From Nectonema munidae (lineage: Eukaryota > Nematomorpha > Nectonematoida > Nectonematidae): a DNA stretch of 64,000 nucleotides. This document shows, one piece after another, positions 58,828 through 64,000 of the stretch. The stretch's first letter is position 1. Each line of letters opens with the position of its first letter. Where the stretch lies: the NCBI GenBank assembly GCA_030549495.1, contig JAUIRK010000297.1, positions 62,001 to 126,000 of the forward strand, read 5' to 3'. The notes under the pieces are model-generated. The model worked only from the letters and a program-made list of their open reading frames with translations. It was not told the DNA's origin and did not search any database. Both the position numbers and the translations under genes were made by a program.

Positions 58828-60538
58828 CATTCAAATCTGCCTTAGCGGTCACCTTGAGAGAACGGCCACTTCCCCATAGTGGCAGTCCCGTTCAATTTCC
58901 CGTGTTAATGACACCCTATAGAATGGTCACCTGTCTAACGTAGCAAACGGCCACCATTTCAGGAGGAAATTGGCAGTTATCACTGTCTATAGTGGTCAGT
59001 TACTGCTTGTTCATTGCCTTCGGGCAACTGTTTATTGTTGGTGTTGTTCATTAAAGAACAAAAGGTTAAGAGTGTTACATGTACACGCAGTAAAACAAAA
59101 CAATGCATTGATAACAATTAAATTTAGAATATGTTGTAACAAATAGCATCTAGCGATGGTTTAACGTTAGAATACATCATTTTATGCCCTGACATCATAG
59201 ATACAACCTCGAATTATCTCTATGGCGAAGAATATTCGGAAGACTCTCTCATTGTCACAGAAGATCGAAATGATTCCGCTTTTTGACGCAAGTAGCGGCT
59301 CCATTGGATCGCGTACACTTGCCAATCGGTTTGGTGTTGGTCGCACACAAATACAGAATATTTTAAAAAGAAAAGCCGAGATTCTACAAGAATTTGAAGA
59401 TAACGGCACCAGGGGACGAAGTTAAAGTACCGAAAGCGTCAGCTTCGACGAATTATTCAACGAATGGATGAAGATAAGACCAAATATGGTAGTCAATTAC
59501 TCAAGGAAATCAACATCCTAGATACGGTGTTATGGATCAACCAATCCTGGAATGATGTGAGGCCCTTGACGATTAAAAAGTGTTTCAATGAGTGTGGTTT
59601 CAAAAATGAAGGAATTCATTGTGAGTGCATTGGTATTTTTTTTGCCATATGCTTGCATAATCCTTTAATTTTGCAGATAATGTGGTTAATGGAAGTGAAA
59701 ATGATGATGATGATGAGTCCATGGAGTTTATTCACCTTAATCAGTTGTCCCGTGAGTTATTTGGCTACGGTTTGGAGGAGGTTATCAGCATCGAAGAGGA
59801 GTTGGCCACATGCAACACAGAAGAGCGCAACTGGGATGAGCATGCTGTTAACATTTTACAACACCTTGAAGATGATGCAGCAGCAGAAGAAAGTGATGAC
59901 GAAAATACACCAGAAGTTGAACAAACAGCAGTCAACAATTTCAATGAAGCGGTGGCAGTAGTTTCAAATTTTAAAAAAAATATTTTACGTCATGGTTTGT
60001 CTGACTTGATGGGTCTATTGCAAATATTGAAGATGTACTGGACAAAAAATGCATGGAAAGGGTTGCTCAGTCAAAACAAACAACTATACTTGAATTTTTT
60101 AAACCAAAAGTATAATGCATGTGATTTGAAGAAAATACCTTTTGTCATAAATACTCACATGTTCTTGATATTAATAAATTTATGAATAAAAAATTGACAC
60201 TCACTGCAGGATATATTTGTTGTAAACTTTTATAACCCATATTATATACACTATACAGTATAACATTGTATGCATGCACTAAGCCCCGCCCACTTATATG
60301 AGAAAAATTTAAACCTCCACAGAAGGGCCAACTGTCTATAGTGGTCACTTTCTTCTGGTCCCTTGCGTGACCATTATAGACAGGTTTGACCGTACACTAT
60401 ACAGTATAACATTGTATACATGCACTAAGCCCCGCTCACTTATATGAGAAAAATTTAAACCTCCACAGAAGGGCCAACTGTCTATAGTGGTCACTTTCTT
60501 CTGGTCCCTTGCGTGACCATTATAGACAGGTTTGACTG
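58828..60538 (+). mobile_element. Tigger-like (pogo superfamily) element, DDE core deleted
   Basis: TA flanks both ends. The inverted ends are CATTCAAATCTGCCTTAGCG and (inverted) CAGTCAAACCTGTCTATAAT, each with GTCACC/GTCACG next. The N-terminal CENP-B HTH reads LSLSQKIEMIPLFD, TLANRFGVGRTQIQNILKRK (59222-59425). Then, with most of the DDE core missing, come KYRKRQLRRIIQRM, ILDTVLWINQSWNDVRPLTI and an acidic tail (NGSENDDDDESMEF), ending in another frame with AQSKQTTILEFFKPK before TAA. A 60-bp GT-AG gap (about 59620-59679, GTGAGTG...TTTTGCAG) would join the acidic tail in frame. The full-length parent was presumably 0.7 kb or so longer. Confidence 0.85.
60247..60538. repeat. tandem duplication of the Tigger right end, two 146-bp units
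   Basis: Units 60247-60392 and 60393-60538 both start TACACTATACAGTATAACAT and both end in the inverted-repeat terminus (TATAGACAGGTTTGAC). They differ at only a few positions. Confidence 0.92.
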
Positions 60539-60540
60539 TA

Positions 60541-61500
60541 CTAAGAAGGCCTGAAAAATAAATTTAATATAATGTTATTTTTCATATTTTTACATTTCTA
60601 TTTTAGGATTAAAAAGGAAAATATATTGAGAAAACTCCGATCTATTTTTTGTACCTATTTCGAATAAAGTAAATTATTTTTAATAAATATAAATTTTTTG
60701 GCGTTATTAGTCATTTGTAAAATTCGGTAAATAAATAAATTGTAAAAGTAATTTAAAAAAAGATAACTTAGGAAAAAGATATGAATGAAGACAGATTTCA
60801 AAACATTTTCACCAACACCCTCTTTTAAAGGAGCAAGTTATTTTTGTTAAACTTTTAAAAATTAATCAAAGACAGAAATAAAGTTGATTGCATATGCTTG
60901 CAGAACCGAGGTAAACCATATATGCCTGAATGTTTACAAAACATTTTTCGCGAGTTTTCCTGACAAAAGAAAACAAGTTTTCAATAAAATCTAATCCTTA
61001 CATCAACATGCTATGTATATATATTAAGATTGGGTTCAAATTAATTGTTTATTTTTTTAAATACACTGTAACCACGTTATAACAAACTACTTGGGGAACA
61101 TAAAAAAAGTCTTTGCTTTTTCATCGCACTTTCGCCAAAAGACTCTTTGTATTGTTCATTAATGTACATTTTATTGATAAAAATAAAGAATAAAAAGTTC
61201 AATTAACACACTATTAGTGAGTTAAAAAACTGATCATCTTTGCTTATTTACTCTTGGCAGTATAGTGTTCCTTACGAGCAAAATTGATAACTAACCATGA
61301 AATAAAAAATTTTTAATGTTTGTGAACTTCTTTTATATTAATATATATTTGGGTGAGTTTGCATAAGTTTGGATAAAAATTAACACAGTTTTCTTTGTTT
61401 CTGCCCTAATATAAATAAACTTAAAAATCTGCAAAACCATTGGAATTTTTAAAAATCAATTTTAGAAATTATAACGCCCATATTAACAAAATCAAATTTA
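60541..61500. other. AT-rich spacer, nothing recognised
   Basis: No supported coding frame or repeat in about 960 bp. Confidence 0.55.
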
Positions 61501-61501
61501 G

Positions 61502-61555
61502 GTAGGTAGGTAGAGATGTCCAAGCACTTTCCAAATTTAATTGATATGCTTGCAA
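61502..61555 (-). repeat. SINE 3'-end fragment with GGTAGGTAGGTAG tail
   Basis: Same tail and CCAAGCACTTTCC core as at 7826-7880. Confidence 0.45.
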
Positions 61556-61619
61556 ATTGCTTGATGGGGGTTGAAGAGAAGAATGCAAAGAAGGATGTTA
61601 GAAGTATTCTAGAAATATT

Positions 61620-62165
61620 AAATATATAGAGAAGGATAGTCGGTTTTATTGTGAGCTAATGTGAAGAATGGGTTCAATAGTGCCTATCAAGGCGGAGAGT
61701 AAGTTTAAGAGTTCTGGGTGAGTAATGATGTCGCTTAGATTAGTGGGAAAGTGGCCAAGGGTTGAGGCGCAAGTGTTGATAAGTTTGTGTCGGTGTGAGA
61801 TGAAGAATGGGCAGAGGAATGCGAGGTGATATGATGTTTTGAAAAGTACGTTGCAGAACCGACATGTCAGGTTGTCTGAGAATTTAATGCGAAAACGTAT
61901 GTTTTGCAGGGACAATGACATGAGAGCCACCTAATAAGAGATCTCGATGGAGTGTATTTGTAAGAAGTCCAGGGTTGGTTTATAGCATTGATGTTTGATA
62001 TGCGCAAAAGCAGGGTGTTTGTGGAATTGGTAAGGAAGTTTTGCCATTGGTTTTGAGTGTGCATGGAAATGTTGCATAGTAAGACGTTGGGGTGTACTGA
62101 GGTCAAATGTGTAATGTATGGTCTTAATAAGGTTCTTTTAGCAAGATGGTCAACATGCAAGTTTT
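61620..62165 (-). mobile_element. LINE ORF2 C-terminal fragment (RNase H end and zinc knuckle)
   Basis: The minus frame 62160-61867 starts MHVDHLAKRTLL, like the end of an RNase H domain, and continues to SRSLIRWLSCHCPC. The overlapping frame 61930-61646 has CRFCNVLFKTSYHLAFLCPF, the CX2C...H...C knuckle that closes ORF2 of RNase H-bearing LINEs (I/R1-like). One frameshift. 5'-truncated. Confidence 0.6.
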
Positions 62166-62755
62166 AATCAAATTAATGTGTTTCAGGTAGATAATTTGTA
62201 AATTTTTAAAATGAGATAATCAAAAATAGTTTATATATAATACATATTAAATAATATATATATGTGTACTTAACCTATTTTTGTACATATATACAAAACA
62301 CAATAAAGTTTTTATGAACGTTGTTGTTTTTTACTATGGTGTTTATTTTTACAAATATACAATTAAAAAAGTTATAATTATAAAAGTTATACTATAAAAT
62401 TTACAAGTACTTTTATTAGTAGTTTTAAAATTATAGAAAGTATTTATAAAATAGTTATCGAAATTATTTTAAATTAAATTTGTATAAATTAAAATTTTTT
62501 TAGATTATTTTTATTAATTATAATTTTTTTCTTTCGTGATGTTCCAGTAACTTGTCCATAGTTAAATCTTTTAAATTATCCTACTTTCCCACCTATAAGA
62601 GTTTAAAATATTCTTCAACTCTTGGTTATATAAAATATATTTTGTAATTTTTAATATCTTTTTTCTATTTGATTCAAGTAAATTTTCATTTTTGGTAAAA
62701 TAATTTTTTTCACATTTGTAATTATTTTAGAAAATAGTTTAAATTACATAATCAT
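62166..62755. other. AT-rich region upstream of the HEXIM-like gene
   Basis: No coding region; presumably holds the 5' UTR and promoter, but no core element stands out from the AT background. Confidence 0.45.
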
Positions 62756-63247
62756 ATGGAAGGATTTAAAAATGATCGAACCGATTTGAATGTAGTTGAA
62801 ACTTCTTCTTCAAATAAAGTTTCACTAAATGAAAATAAAGATTCCAAAAATGTTAGATCACGTTCTAAGAAAAGACGTAGAAGGCACTTTAAAGAGAAAC
62901 AAATCAAAAATTTTCAAATTATCCATAAAAATATGCCAGAGGCTCCACATAATGATAACTTATTTCTCATTGAAGATCATATCTGTGAAGAACAGGAGAA
63001 GAATAATGCTTTTCTTGAATTAGATCGTGATTCAAGTCTTACAGATGATGAAGTTCGGGCTGATTTTATTCAAATAGCAAATTTCAATGAAGAATATGAA
63101 AATGAGAGGAAACAAGATTTGATGTCCAAATCCAAATCACAATTAATTGATATGATAATACAACTGGAATCAGTTAAACAGCCCCCTATAACTATTACTT
63201 CTTCTGACAATATAAATACTATTGTAAAAGAAGCTCTTGATTCCTAA
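62756..63247 (+). CDS. HEXIM-like P-TEFb inhibitor, short and divergent
   Basis: Open frame of 163 codons. HEXIM proteins bind 7SK snRNA through a basic stretch, inhibit P-TEFb (CDK9/cyclin T) through a short central motif and pair through a C-terminal coiled coil. Here the basic stretch is SKKRRRRHFKEKQ (residues 37-49). The central motif reads APHNDNLFLIEDH (63-75), against PYNT followed by FLM(D/E)DH in known members; Tyr is replaced by His. An acidic region follows (76-102), then FNEEYENERKQDLMSKSKSQ (110-129) and LIDMIIQLES match the start of the cyclin T-binding coiled coil, which is cut short. It could be one exon of a longer gene or a short paralogue. No breaks in the frame. Assignment by motif order, fairly confident. 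Confidence 0.75.
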   Translation: MEGFKNDRTDLNVVETSSSNKVSLNENKDSKNVRSRSKKRRRRHFKEKQIKNFQIIHKNMPEAPHNDNLFLIEDHICEEQEKNNAFLELDRDSSLTDDEVRADFIQIANFNEEYENERKQDLMSKSKSQLIDMIIQLESVKQPPITITSSDNINTIVKEALDS

Positions 63248-64000
63248 TTTTATAAACTTTAACATGTGAGTATATATTTTTATTTTAATGTTTTTATAAT
63301 TATTCCATAAAGATGGAATGTATTTGTGATAAATTTTATTATATATGTCTAAAAATTATTCTTTGAAATAAAATCGAATTTTTTCATTTGTTTATTTAGA
63401 AAACTTTTCATAAATTATATACTAGTTCTACACCATATAGTTTTGATTATAACCTACAACCAGATGAAGTTTCAGTGAGTCATTTATAAGGCGGAATATA
63501 TTTGAAAGAAATAAAAATTTTATATAGTCTTTATTCTGTTTATTTTGATTATCAAAATTTTTTTATAAAGTAATCACAAAATATTCATACAATTTAATAA
63601 TTTTTGTGCACGTATTTCAGTAACTTTGCAATCTTGTGCTCTATACAAATATGCAGTGTATTTTTTGTTTTATTTTATTATTCTTAACTTCTATACGTAA
63701 ATTATGTGGTGAATAATAATTTAATCTGCTTGAAGCTACATGAAAAATGTTTTATGATGTGACATGACTGATTTGATATCGAGTTTTTAAAAATAGATTT
63801 TCTAAGAAATATTTAAAAAGAACTTATCAACAACAAAGAAGTCCTTTTTTAATTTTTGTTTTTCACTTCACTTTCTTTTTGGAATAAATTTTTAAATCAA
63901 AAAGTTTATATCAATTATTGGAAAATATGAATGCTTGTGTGAGCATCCCTAACTATTTTATTGAGTTTACTGTTTTAATATTGGAAGAATATTATTCTAT
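63248..64000. other. 3' flank of the HEXIM-like gene
   Basis: AT-rich, no coding region. AATAAA at about 63367 could serve as its polyadenylation signal. Confidence 0.4.

Noticed and set aside
4475-60185. Capsid- or polymerase-bearing large DNA elements (Polinton type)
   Set aside because: No family B polymerase, packaging ATPase or capsid patterns were seen in any frame.

Overview
The window is AT-rich eukaryotic nuclear DNA with spliceosomal introns. It carries animal genes (a secreted-type serpin, a HEXIM-like protein, the spliceosomal protein U2 A') and a dense mix of LINEs, tRNA-derived SINEs, hAT, MULE and pogo/Tigger DNA transposons and Helitrons. I read it as an invertebrate metazoan, most likely an arthropod (a crustacean such as a parasitic copepod would fit). 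That placement is inference; nothing here fixes the species.

Layout. 0-1.7 kb: the last two exons of a His/Gly/Tyr/Lys-rich low-complexity protein on the + strand. 1.7-12.9 kb: a repeat-rich intergenic stretch with a decayed pogo-type transposon, a 5'-truncated RTE LINE with clear target-site duplications (TSDs), an intron-bearing MULE remnant (minus), a LINE 3' half and a MITE. 13-19 kb: mostly anonymous AT-rich DNA with a SINE, a suspicious homopolymer patch and short dispersed repeats. 19.13-19.88 kb: an intact, intronless U2 A' (SNRPA1) gene. 22.5-29.6 kb: a four-exon inhibitory-type serpin (minus) whose introns hold a LINE, two hAT MITEs and a SINE. 29.9-38.5 kb: a FLYWCH/MULE transposon split by a 4.7-kb LINE and by a fossil BEL/Pao-like LTR element, which itself contains a MITE-like inverted repeat. 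38.8-39.5 kb: a foldback MITE. 39.6-48.8 kb: gene-poor, with two Helitron-type 3' ends, one next to a 35-bp minisatellite. 48.8-60.5 kb: LINEs and a DNA transposon that encodes an OTU-protease-like domain plus a MULE-like DDE region. That transposon is split by a LINE and by a hAT MITE and is followed by an internally deleted Tigger-like element with a duplicated end. 61.6-62.2 kb: an RNase H-type LINE tail. 62.76-63.25 kb: a HEXIM-like gene.

The host genes (low-complexity protein, U2 A', serpin, HEXIM) look unrelated in function and are not an operon or cluster. The strongest results are the reconstructed insertion histories, supported by matching TSDs or by reading frames that resume across the inserts, and the serpin gene model, in which all three introns agree in phase. 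I found no convincing new multi-gene system. The OTU-carrying transposon and the HEXIM variant are the most biologically interesting items.
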